Source: Phaeotremella fagi (taxonomy: Eukaryota; Basidiomycota; Tremellomycetes; Tremellales; Phaeotremellaceae). From it: a DNA stretch of 64,000 nt. Below, one piece after another: positions 1 to 10,559 of this stretch. The stretch spans positions 1,534,902-1,598,901 of the forward strand of contig BCHU01000005.1 in assembly GCA_001599715.1 (NCBI GenBank), given 5' to 3'. Positions within the stretch are counted from its first letter, which is position 1. Every line of letters begins with the position of its first letter. The translations under genes were made by a program, and so were the position numbers. The notes under the pieces are model-generated. The model ran no database searches. It was not told the DNA's origin and worked only from the letters and a program-made list of their open reading frames with translations.

Positions 1-498
1 AAATCAGTCCTACCCACACCCGTGGCTTCCGGTAGGTTAAAAATTTAAAAGGCACTCACTTTTCTTCCACCCTTAAAATTCACTACTTTTGATAGTAGAA
101 TTCGTTAAAATTTGAAATCGGAATTAACCGCATAAATATTTGCTTAGCGGTAGAATTCGAGTAAACTTGGTAGTTTGTATTTTCGACAAATTCTTGCTCT
201 GCTCGACCTACTTGATCTTTAGCTTGCTGTCAGTCAGAGAAGTCTTCCAATCACAGAGCCACATGTACTCAGTTTGAAACGAGAACATTTCAGAGTCCGC
301 TCCGCTTATACTTACACCAAGTTCGACGACAGATTGTTCAGCGATCTTTGTGGCACGATTCGCGTTTTAATTGAAGTAAGAAGGTAACATCACTAATACG
401 TTTTCAGAATACTAAATAAAACATTGACATATGAAAGTTCAGGATCAAAAAGGAAAAACAAAATGAAGAGTTTGAACACAGCCGCTATATAAGAATCA
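1..498. other. Intergenic, no gene seen
   Basis: AT-rich sequence downstream of the first gene. No reading frame with plausible start context or splice pattern was found on either strand; it may contain the 3' untranslated region of the minus-strand gene that follows. Confidence 0.5.
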
Positions 499-1497
499 TT
501 AATCGAGATATTCGGATGAAGTTCGATAAGTTGGACAAACCCAACTCTGCTTGAGAGGAACATGAACAGATGTGTATTTAGGTTTTTCTCTTTCTCTTGT
601 ATGATCCCTTCTACCCAAGTACCACCCATTACCCTCGTTCTTACTTTGTGAGAACTCGAAATCTGAGTTACTCAACGATGATTCGCCTTCACGCTCTGCC
701 AAGAAAGCTTGATAATAGAGTATTTTTTGGGTTAACGCATATACGATATCTGATTGAAACTTCTCTTCGAAGGCTTCTTTCTTGATGAGATCTTCAACGA
801 GTCGATGAGCGATTAGAGAACCATACATTTCTTTTGTGCCTTGGGTGGTGAGTTGACGATTAACATCACTTTGGTCTTTGGTCGCTTGGAAATCGTTGGG
901 TTTGCTTCGGATTTCTTCGATTCTTTTTGTAGCACAGTTTGATAAACAGTCTAAAGAAGACTTGACGTTCTTGGCGAGTTCATCTTGTATTTCCTTGAGC
1001 TTCATCTTGAAAACTTCCTTCTCTTCTGTAGACTGATTCTTGTAATCCGCATCAAAGTACTTCTTATGATAATCATCGTATTGTTTGCTCAAGCTGGTGA
1101 ACAGAGAATGAGGAGGTCGAGGTGATTCGGTTTGATTAGTGGCTGATCTTTGTTTAGCGATGTCGTTGAAGACACGACGAGTCGATCCGGCAATTTTGAT
1201 ATCAATTTCTTTTTTGTTTTCTTTTTCGTTTTTCTGTTTGTCTTTGTTTTCACGATCAGCGATAAATGTGCGTTCAAAGTCAGCGATGATAGCATCAGAA
1301 ATCTCTTTTGAGTTTTCGGAAGTATGACCAATACCTAAATCTTTTCTCCAAGCTGAATTGGTGTTGATGAGGGTGGCAATAGTATCCGGGTGAGTCTTGA
1401 AATACTGAACCCAACTTTTGGCTTTAGCCTCTGATTTGACCAGGCTGTAGTCATCTCCGTACTTGTATTCAGTTTTTGTGGTGCTTTGATCACTCAT
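499..1497 (-). CDS. Hypothetical intronless protein, 332 aa
   Basis: A single uninterrupted ATG-started frame encodes a soluble-looking, highly charged protein. Residues about 85-105 are a Lys/Glu/Asn-rich stretch (KQKNEKENKKEID), and the centre (about 130-250) is rich in Lys, Glu, Gln and Leu and probably helical or coiled coil. There is no signal peptide, membrane segment or motif I recognise. The lack of introns is unusual here, where nearly every other gene is split. The length and the normal ATG (MSDQSTTKTEY) support a real gene. No function can be assigned; it is probably a lineage-restricted protein. Confidence 0.65.
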   Translation of the reverse strand: MSDQSTTKTEYKYGDDYSLVKSEAKAKSWVQYFKTHPDTIATLINTNSAWRKDLGIGHTSENSKEISDAIIADFERTFIADRENKDKQKNEKENKKEIDIKIAGSTRRVFNDIAKQRSATNQTESPRPPHSLFTSLSKQYDDYHKKYFDADYKNQSTEEKEVFKMKLKEIQDELAKNVKSSLDCLSNCATKRIEEIRSKPNDFQATKDQSDVNRQLTTQGTKEMYGSLIAHRLVEDLIKKEAFEEKFQSDIVYALTQKILYYQAFLAEREGESSLSNSDFEFSQSKNEGNGWYLGRRDHTREREKPKYTSVHVPLKQSWVCPTYRTSSEYLD

Positions 1498-2100
1498 CTT
1501 TGAAAGATAAAATTATTTGAAGAAGGAAGAATGAGTGGCAATCACCAAACACTATAGTGGGTTATTATGATTTATTTCTTGCCTTCGAAGGGAAGCCTAG
1601 ACTTTTCATTACATTTCATTTGATTTCCCGCTGGTTATTCCCTTTGTTGATTGTGTTGATTGAAATAAACCGTTGTCGGGAAAATGTTTATTGTGCATTG
1701 CAGCAGTCGATGAAAGGATATGAAACAGCTGTGCTTCTTACTTGCGAACTTCATGTTTCGCTAGTCGAAGAAAAGCAATACAGGAGCCTTCGAAGGTGGC
1801 AATCATCACCACCTCCAGTACTTTACTCAAAGAGCTTTGCTGCAGGACGATGTTGAGTTGCCAGTACCTATGTATACTGCGTCTTCGTCTCCCAAACTTC
1901 CCTGTCGTCATTCAAAAGATGATACAGCCGATGAAAAATACCGACATACAGTACACACTGTGCCTTTCCTCGAATTTAGTTCTTCGTCGGAATGATATTC
2001 GTTCTAATTGATATCTATGCATTTGCCTACAACACTTGCAGAAATTGCGCGTAAACCCAAAAATAAGTGATCCCAAGAACAACCAAACGTGAAGAACCGT
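1498..2100. other. Intergenic, promoter of the first gene
   Basis: This contains the upstream region of the minus-strand gene starting at 1497 and the 3' flank of the transporter ending at 2101. Short plus-strand frames here start at non-ATG codons and resemble nothing, so I call no gene. Confidence 0.5.
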
Positions 2101-3669
2101 TCAAGATTTCTCTCGACCCCTTGAACCGCCCAAGATAACATGGTTCTTCGCCAGTTCAGCCTTCTTACCATCTTCCGTCTTTGCGTAGACGTATAACATT
2201 GATCCAGAGATTATCAGGAAGATGGAAATGATTCGGCCTCTGATGATCAATATCGTTAGATCGGTTGAAGATGGGATGAAAAGAAGATTTTTGACCTACT
2301 TGGATAAAATATCTCCAAATACGTAAACTGCTAAAATGGTTTGTAAGACTCCACGAGCAGCTGATGAGATCACTGATCATGATCGTGTGTTAGCAATTGT
2401 TCGAAGTTGACGTGATAAGTACGTACTGTGAGTAACAGGTGATGTTCCTTTTATAGATAAAAACACTGCCAGACTGATCAAGAATCCAAAGACTCCCTTG
2501 AAAGAATCGTTAATATAGCCCTAGAGACAACGACAGAAACTGAATCTCACAGTTATCAAAGCACCTGAGAAGAAAGTACCTGATTCCGATCCAACCAACA
2601 TCCGATAAACACCTGGTGCTTCACCAACCAAGAATACAGCCGGGATCAAAAAGATTGTCGACATTAAATTATTATAGTATGCCAAAGCTATAGGAGAGTT
2701 ATCCACGTTTGCCTATAAGACAAAGATGAGCTGATTAATATCGTAAGGGAAGTATTGGAAGTACATACTAAACCACGCTTTATCAGAACTGCATGACAAG
2801 CTGAAGCAACACTTGACAAAGCTCCGAAAGTTGTACCGAAAGCTGAAGAGTTTTTCGTAGCTACAGCAGCACTAGCAGCTGATGAAGCATGATTCGGATC
2901 AAAGATCACTCCAGAAAAGAAACCAGAGGTAACGATTAGAGCAGCTATTAGAGCTAGTGTGGAGGGCCATTGCTGGATATGTGTTAACGTTGGTCATTGA
3001 GGATCACTTACTCCTAGAGCTAAGATTGATATGACTATTGTGAATGGTAGCACGAGACCTCTGGCTACTTGATGGAATGAAGCGTCAACCTATTAGAATA
3101 TCAGCATGGGGTGATTGAAGCTTTATTGTAGATAAACCAACAAATTGTAAACAGTAGTTGTTGAATCTAATCACCAGATGAGCGTAAGCGTCAGGCCAAA
3201 TAATATGAGAGGAATCACTCACATCAAACCACTGATATTCACCAAAACCAAGGGAACTAAACTTCTAGCTGTACCAGAATTGAAACTATTCCAATGAAAA
3301 ATCAATAAAACAGCTTCTCCACAATCAATTCTTTACGAAATAACAACTCACGAAGGTGTAGATAACGGTATACCCCTTACTGAATTACAAGTCCCTAACA
3401 ATAAGACTGCAACCGCTGATTGACAGAGTAACAGGAAAACAGGTAAAGGTGTTGAACTGAGTACAGCTATAATTTCGAGGGAATTAGCGATTACTGTCAA
3501 TGGGAAGAAGCAGATGAATCAATTACATTTATTCAGAAGTGTCATGCTGATCGCTACGATCATGTAAAAAACTACTGTCCCTAACTGTCATGTCGACTTG
3601 TTAGTTAGATACATTAAACTGTTGAGAATGACTGACGACTGTTAAACGAGATTGTTCTGGATCTGGCAT
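2101..3669 (-). CDS. GDP-fucose transporter-like nucleotide-sugar carrier (SLC35C/TPT family)
   Basis: Multi-exon gene, start ATG at 3669 (MPDPEQSRL), stop at 2101 (ending GGSRGREKS). Exon 2 opens with TVVFYMIVAISMTLLNK, the usual first membrane helix of drug/metabolite-superfamily sugar-nucleotide carriers. Later exons give VARGLVLPFTIVISI, an internal GTTFGALSSVASACHAVLIK segment, then SPIALAYYNNLMSTIFLIP and GVFGFLISLAVFLSIKGTSP, ending in GRIISIFLIISGSMLYVYAK. The YYNN helix and the SP-T-H-I-S/A-R loop (TSPVTHMISSAARG) match SLC35C1-type GDP-fucose transporters. About ten membrane helices are expected, acting in the Golgi to import a sugar nucleotide for glycan synthesis. The substrate is inferred from family resemblance; another GDP- or UDP-sugar is possible. 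Introns are about 50-60 bp. Confidence 0.8.
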
Positions 3670-4097
3670 CTTCGAATGAAGGTGAAATTTAAGACTGTGT
3701 CAAGCACTGTAAAGATCGTAATACTGGTGTTGGGTGTTCTGCTGGCTTGGAAGACTGAACCTAGAGGAAAGTATAAACAAAGGGCAGACAACTTATAGGT
3801 TAAAGAAAAGAAAAATGTGATGAACCGAAACGGAATGATGTAATTTTCGTTCCAAATTATCGGAAACTAATTGCAGAAATTTCTGTCAACAAAATTAACG
3901 TTTAAAGTTTACTCAGTGTTAACATCATCCTATTCTAATAAAGTATGAACAACCAATATAACGATAAATTACAAAATACAAAAGAAATCCAAAAGACGTC
4001 CCATCCGTATCCGTATTCTAATCTGACAATAAGGAACAAAAGAAAAGAAACGAGAAGAACGAAAAACCCAACCCCAATCCCAATATAAAAACTTTTA
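3670..4097. other. Intergenic
   Basis: Upstream region of the nucleotide-sugar transporter and 3' flank of the permease. A frame at 3935-4318 on the minus strand overlaps the permease's last exon in another frame and is not a gene. Confidence 0.5.
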
Positions 4098-7000
4098 TCA
4101 TCCCCGTTCAAGATCGTGGTTCTCACTGACGACACCCATCGAACCAGCACCGAAACTTTCACCACGACCCAGAGCTCCTCTCGTAGGTCTCGAGAAGGTT
4201 TCCCTGGTGATCGTAGAATCCGTACCGGTATATCCACTTTCTGACGCTGAAGTCCATTCAGATCCTGTTTCCAAGGTTCGAGCTGAACCGACTGTGATGG
4301 TGTGAACCAGATCATCACTGAAAAATGGTGTTACACCTATTTTAATCGATTCAGCTAAATTCTTGTCGCCATCGACGTTGACATCGCTGTTATCTCTTGG
4401 AGCTGATGGTCGAGATCGAGCGGCTAGTGTGGTTTGCAGATCAATTTCAACTCCGGTTTGCCATTTGGTTAAAGCTCTTATAGGACCGGAATAGTGTTTA
4501 TCACCTATATGAAGTTTCAGTGACGGTTCTCATTATCCATCTGTAGAACAAGAACTAACCATAGCATTTCCAAGTAATGAAGCAGATAAGAACCGTACCA
4601 ACGAGAATGACAGGGGTCCAACTGATCGAATCTGTTGAGATGGATCAGCAATCAACTCAACGTACTTTCTGTGCCCACTTACCCGCATTGACAGGATACG
4701 ATCCAGGAAAGGTTTGCGCAACAATAACGCAAATCGCGAAAGTTGCCCCAATGATTCCAACCGGTATACTGCTTGAGGTTAGCTCCAAGTCTGTTGATAA
4801 GTAACAAAAGGGGGCTCACCTCCATTTCCGTAAAGACCATGAAGTTCTACCTTCTAGCTGTAAATCCTTCTTAGACAACAAATAAAGGATAACCGGAATA
4901 ACCTAACAACGAATCAGTACATCCTCCAAGGTAAGAAAGACAGTACACACATATGCAATATAACTGAGTGAACTAGCTGCGACAGCCAGTACAGAGTACA
5001 ACGTATTTTCCGAACCAATCAGTAAACAAGCAAAGGGAACACATAAACCGATGACCACCCAATTAGCAACGACAGGTTGACGATTCCTGTTGGTTCTTTT
5101 GATGGTTTCTGAAAACGGCATAGCTTGGTCTCTAGCTTGAGCGAAGACGAATCGAGATGATGCCTGAAGTTGAGCGAGGAATTGAAGTAAGATGGCGATA
5201 ATCAAGAGACAACAAATGGCAATTGAACCTCGTTTTGAGATAGCACCGGTTAGAATGTATCCCTAATCGTTGTTAGCATATTGAACCTTCCTGGAAGATA
5301 GCTACTTACCACTGGGAATGGACTTTCGGCCAAAACAGCGGCCTCGTCGGGATCGATAGAAAGAAGAAGAAGGACAATAGACTGACATCACGGTTAGCAT
5401 CTTGATTCGGGCTTAAACGTAATAGTATCCTTACAATATATCCAAGAACATAGGTCTTGATTGTATTAGTATTCATTGGGATTCAGAGGACCGCTCATAG
5501 ACTCACAGAGATCATACTCGCTACCATAGCATTTGGGACGTTTCTTGAGGGGTTTTGAGTCTCCTCCGACATACTAAACCAGTGTCAGTATTATAACCCC
5601 AAAGAATACGCAGACTAGAAACCCACTGTGCAGAGACATCCTAGATGGGAAAGACAACACTTCAGTGAGTGTTCTTAAATCAGTCAAAATCAACTTACGG
5701 CACCACTGGCGATAGTACAGAATTGCCAACCTAAGAGATAGACGTAGAATTTGTTATCCCATCCAGAAGCGTTGTAAAACTCAGTGGTGAACGCTGAACC
5801 CGAATGAGGGCTGATGACGGGCGGTTAATGAATATTCAAAGCATTTCTAAGATTGAGTGAATTGACTTACTGTGACGCATCGGTTGCGACTAGAATTATA
5901 CACAAAACAAGCCATACCGTGAAACCGTATATTCCTAAATGTATTTCTGTCAGAAAATGATTTCATTTTGGTGCAGAAGAGGAACGTACCAGCACCCAAC
6001 CAAAATTTTGGACTTCGACCCCAAGCGGTCGATCCAACTGTACCACAAATAGCGAGGATTGCCTAAACGCAATGTATCAGTAACGAATTAAAGGAATTAA
6101 AAAATGCGATAAACCCTACCAAGTAGAATAAAATCGAATGCCAGGATTGCATTTCATATTGAAAGGCCAAACCCATAGTTCCAGCGGTGATTTTCGTGAT
6201 TTCCCAAGCAAGAAGGAGTAACTGTATCAACATATTAGTATATTGTGCTTGATCTCGTTCTCGTTCTCGTGAGACTGGACTCACGTTCCCGACATGTCCA
6301 CCAAGGACTATACCACCCATCAACCAACCCCAATACCTCTCACCACCGACTCCACCTCTAGCAAGCTTCCATGCCCAACTTGCCATCGCTCCTGATACCG
6401 GATATGCTGATGCTAGTTCCGAAAGGGTCAAGACGAGGAAGAGGGAGAAAATGCCTGAAATAGGCCATGCGACGAGCTGGTCATGGGTTAATACAAAGGT
6501 GGGTAAGTATGACTTACGATCATGATTGGTCCACCATAACTGTACGTTCCAGATACGGCATAAATGGTACCCTACAAAGTAAGTTAGTTCTAACCCAATA
6601 AGACCACCTCCAACACTCACTTGAAGACAACCGATGTTTAGCCAACTGATACTCAAACTTGACCAAAACGTATAATCCCTCCCCAAAACTGGATCATAAC
6701 CCAACTGCTGTAACCTAATAGTATCCGTATCAGGACCAACAGGACCGATCATCTTCCCCTTCGATCCTCTTGAAGTTCTACTAGTCGTAACTTCAAGATC
6801 CAAACCATGGACTTTAGAGTTATCAATCAATATCCCACGAGATGAACTGTTCTCCATTGGTCGATTGGGTGAGAAAGATGAATCAGCACCGTAACCCGTC
6901 GTAGAGAATAGTGATTGCGGGGGAGCGGGAACAGGTCGAGATGACATTGGTACGAAAGGTGTTGAATCTGTTGCGTCGTATGGTAAAAGTCTTGAGTTTG

Positions 7001-7604
7001 ACGTAAAAGATCCTGCTGATTGAGGTGTATCAAGATGAGTTAATGGGTTTGGTAGAGCTGGGAAAGAAGATTCAGGTGTTGGTGTGATTGATTGACCTTG
7101 ACCTGGAGCTAGTCTTAAACCTGGTGAATGATTGGATCGTTCGATATGATTTTGATTAAAACTTGAATCTGTGGATGTTAATTCATTAAGTATCTCCTGA
7201 CTTGTGTATGATCTTGATCCTGATCCTGATCCAGATCCACTCGCAATCCCAATTCCAGATCCTGAATTCGTCGAACCAGTCCGCTTTAAAATTGTTTTAC
7301 GACTACTGCTGTTGTTTGTGTTATTGTTGAAAGACGAAGATGAATTTGAATTGTTTGAATTCGTAGACGTTGACGGATGTTGATCTTGGTCTGAGTGACT
7401 TATCGTACCAAAGGCATCACCGTGTAAGAAAGTGTTATAAGGCGTAGGAGCAGAGAAAGAAGAAGGTAAGAAAGATGTCGTAGAGTTGGTTGAGATATAA
7501 GATCTCTGACTTGAATGGGATGTAGGTGATAAACCAGGTCTCTGTTGTTGATGTTGATGGTTATTGGTAGGTGTTACCGGTGGATCGTATTCTTCGTAAC
7601 TCAT
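4098..7604 (-). CDS. APC-superfamily amino acid/choline permease
   Basis: Start ATG at 7604 (MSYEEYDPP), stop at 4098. The first ~300 residues are a hydrophilic N-terminal tail full of Ser, Asn and Gln, with a GSGSGSGS run. Transport helices begin near SLSISWLNIGCLQ and include GTIYAVSGTYSYGGPIMI, then FLVLTLSELASAYPVSGAMASWAWKLA; this SELASAYPxSGA signature is typical of the fungal GABA/choline/amino-acid permeases (UGA4/HNM1 type). Later exons include SSRFVFAQARDQAMPFS and NRQPVVANWVVIGLCVPFA, also characteristic. The C-tail is hydrophilic (SGYTGTDSTITRETFSRPT). It is a plasma-membrane or vacuolar secondary transporter. The tail is much longer than in yeast Uga4 (about 570 aa in total), perhaps for regulated trafficking. 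The precise substrate is unknown. Confidence 0.85.
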
Positions 7605-8509
7605 CTTTATAAAACAAGGACTATATATATCTCATCTTTGCCCCCCTTGGCTTCTTGTTGGTAATTGGTGATAATGAAAGGTAAGTCTTTTGATAAAAGA
7701 TGTTTTGGAATGATTGAAGGATGTATCGAAAAAGAGGGGGGAAGGGGATGATTGTTAATTTATCGTTTTAGAGTGAGAAAAGTGAGGAAGCGGTGTTGAT
7801 TGTGTTGTTCTGAAAGGTGCGTGAGGGATTAGTCGGATCCGATCCTGATTCCATAGATGACCTGTTGAAGGTATATCGTACTGGTATAATTATCGAGTGA
7901 AGGTATTGGATAACGATATCTGGATGATAGAAACAACCTTGACTTCCCGTAAGTTGTCTTCTTCACCGATGTTTTAAAAATATCTCTTCTGACTGCGTCG
8001 TCCGTTGATTAGCGAGAGAAAGGCAGACTTGGATTGGATTGGATTGGAGTCGTTCCTTTGGCTACGAATACCTCCTTGTGGTATCGCAGTGGTCTTATTG
8101 GTGACTATAATGAAGAGAGAGCAGGATGGTAAGAAGTACTGCGAGTACAGAACGGTGACTTTGGAGACCCAATTGCCAATAAGGGAAGATAAGCAACAAA
8201 CTAAGGGAAAAGACATAGAATTCAGTCCCATTCAATTCACAAGGGCTAGAAGCATCTTCAATTCTACAGTTTACAGTACAATTACCTTCCTCAAAGTAAG
8301 TCAGTTCTTGACATTCATCCCATGCATAATATTTCTAGACTATCTAACTGGTACTTACCAATGTTTCGTCAAGGATGCTACACAGGCCGTAATGCAAAAA
8401 TACGCTCTAAAAGAGTTACCAGTCGGGGCTAACTATTAACCTATCTATGCATTGTCTACACGAAAAAGGTATCTAAATGATACTGTGTCTATGATACTGA
8501 ATGTTCCGC
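7605..8509. other. Long intergenic region, permease promoter
   Basis: About 0.9 kb upstream of the permease and downstream of the cyclin gene. It contains short G-rich and T-rich runs. A plus-strand frame at 8005-8439 starts with TTG, not ATG, and its protein has no recognisable family, so I do not call it a gene. Confidence 0.5.
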
Positions 8510-10188
8510 CTACTCTCTCATCGGACTAGTCATCCTACCACCTACATTCACTTCCTCACTACCTCTAGCCCATTCCCTTATCCCAGCCACAAAGCCGTTA
8601 CCTCCCACTGTATCATCATTGGTATTTGTGGCTGACCGAGGTACAGAGACCGAGGATGGTATAACAGAACTCGTGTTGGACGTCGTATTCGTTATCACAG
8701 ATTGATCTTGATTATCTGTCTCAACACATTCGACAGTATTTGTCGAAGGATCCACGTCCATTTCACAATCCTGAGGAGCCGTCACTATGACCGAAGAATC
8801 CGCATTAGCCTCCACAGGAGTTGGTTCAGCCACCGTCTGATGTTGAACACCGTCTTGACCACCAGAGCTAGGACCAATCCTAGCTCGGCTTCTACCTCTC
8901 TCATCTAAAGATTCCTTCGGTTTCTGTTCCTCCACCACAACAGGTCGGTTCGTGTCTTCCAAACCTCCCTCAACTTTTGTCTCACTCTCCCGTCCTTCCC
9001 AATAACCAAGTAATCGATCTCCGTATCTCTGCATCTCTTCTAGAGGTATAACTAATCTGAAATCGTTCAGTAATAAGAACTGTAGTTCCAATTGATTGAG
9101 TTCATGAGGTGGCAAACCTCCAACTTTGGCGTATCTCGAGTTGGTATAAAAGACATCTAGCGGTAGCTTCGTTAGTACACATGCCCTCACGTCCTTTTTA
9201 CCCATCACTTACCCGAAAAGAATTTGCTAGCAACAGTAACACCAGCAATAACCAATCGATGAACATTATAACTATCAATCGCGAAACCCCTTCCACCTTG
9301 AGAATTACCAACCACGGTTGAAGTTCCACCGACCCCAGCAGCCGTACCCAATTTCGACATTCTATCGAAATAAACCAAAAGACCCAAGAAAACTTCGTTA
9401 GTCGTTGGACAATATTTAAGTATTCTCAATAAATACGATTCGATCGATATAGACGGTATATGTCTAGCATGGAATGAAAGTAATGAAGAAGGATGAGATA
9501 ATGATGTTAAAGACGCCGTAAACATTTTGGGTGTGTTTGAGAAATTGAACGAATGCCTTTCCTTGGTTGGTGTTGATGTTGTTGATTTGCTGTTGTTATG
9601 ATTATGATTGTGATGATGTAAAGTGGGATTAGATTGATGATGTGTGATATCAGGTGAATCGAATAGAGCACTGGTAGGAGATGGATGATTGACATGAGAA
9701 GTTGAAGATCTTCTTGAACTAGTTTCGTTATCCTGTGTCGTAACAACATGAGGACCAGAACCCTCATCCCCCCCACCCCCATGATCATCAGATTCAGGTC
9801 TCAGAAGATCATTGGCAGAAGCGATCTGCTGTAACAGCGACGCCAGTAATCGTAAAAGCGTAGTAGTTGGGAAAGTAGCGAGATCTAAATGAGGAGTGAT
9901 AGGTCGAGCAGGGGAACTGGTTCTTGAGAATGCTGTTTCCGGAGAATGAGGTCGAGGTTTAGGTGATTTGATCGAACCATTACCATTGATATTTCTATGA
10001 CGAATCGTAGAGAGTTCATTGGAATCGTATTCCTCTCTTGAATGTGAGTTGGGAGTTGGACGCTGTCTCACTCGACTTGGACCAGCGACGTTGTCCGTTG
10101 TCAGTCCCGAATGAGTGTCATCTATTGTCATCCTTCGTACACCACGAGAACTAGACCCAATTCCAGATTCACCATCTTCTTCTGTCAT
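8510..10188 (-). CDS. Pho80-type cyclin (PCL family)
   Basis: Two exons: start ATG at 10188 (MTEEDGESGIG), intron about 9148-9223, stop at 8510. The first ~210 residues are low-complexity Ser/Thr/Pro/His/Asn-rich sequence. The cyclin box follows: FHARHIPSISIESYLLRILK, EVFLGLLVYFDRMSK, a Gly-rich insertion, then SYNVHRLVIAGVTVASKFFS joined across the intron to DVFYTNSRYAKVGGLPPHEL and NQLELQFLLLNDFRL. The HRLVIAGVTVASKFFSD-xxY-N-xYAKVGG signature is diagnostic of Pho80-like cyclins, which activate Pho85-type kinases in phosphate sensing, glycogen control or the cell cycle. The C-terminal ~170 residues are acidic and Ser/Thr-rich without a known domain. Which Pho85 cyclin subgroup it belongs to cannot be decided from sequence alone. 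Confidence 0.9.
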
Positions 10189-10559
10189 GTATGGATTTGC
10201 TGTTTGGTGTCGAAGTGCGTTGTTGAAGATTATAGATTGGATTGTGGAGGGTTTGTTATTTGATATTTCTGCTTCTCGGTTGCAGTGAAGTGGGAGGGGG
10301 GTGTGATACAGTGAGTGAGTGAGTTGGTGACCTAGTTGAGAGGTGTAGATATTAAGAAGATATAGATATGATTAAGATATAAGATGAAGTAGACTAAATA
10401 ACCTACCATTACCACCACTACCACTATTACGATATAAATCAACAACGTGCTCACTCACTGCTCACTGTAATTGCTTGGTGTGGCACTTATAACGTCAACA
10501 TTTCAATTCATCGTATATATATTATTCATTTTTATTCGTACACAACCCCCTCTCATAGC
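10189..10559. other. Intergenic, cyclin promoter
   Basis: Upstream region of the cyclin and 3' flank of the sugar transporter. It holds short GTGA and purine/AT-rich runs (around 10310-10330 and 10350-10400) and no gene. Confidence 0.5.

Noticed and set aside
1557..2011. Two plus-strand frames between the first two genes
   Set aside because: No convincing start context and no conserved motif; intergenic background.
3935..4318. 127-aa frame at the end of the permease gene
   Set aside because: Wrong frame; the permease's own frame (SDDLVHTITVGSARTLE...) continues the conserved upstream exons and ends at 4098.
8005..8439. 144-aa plus-strand frame upstream of the permease
   Set aside because: It starts at TTG, has no ATG near its beginning, no family resemblance and lies in a promoter region.
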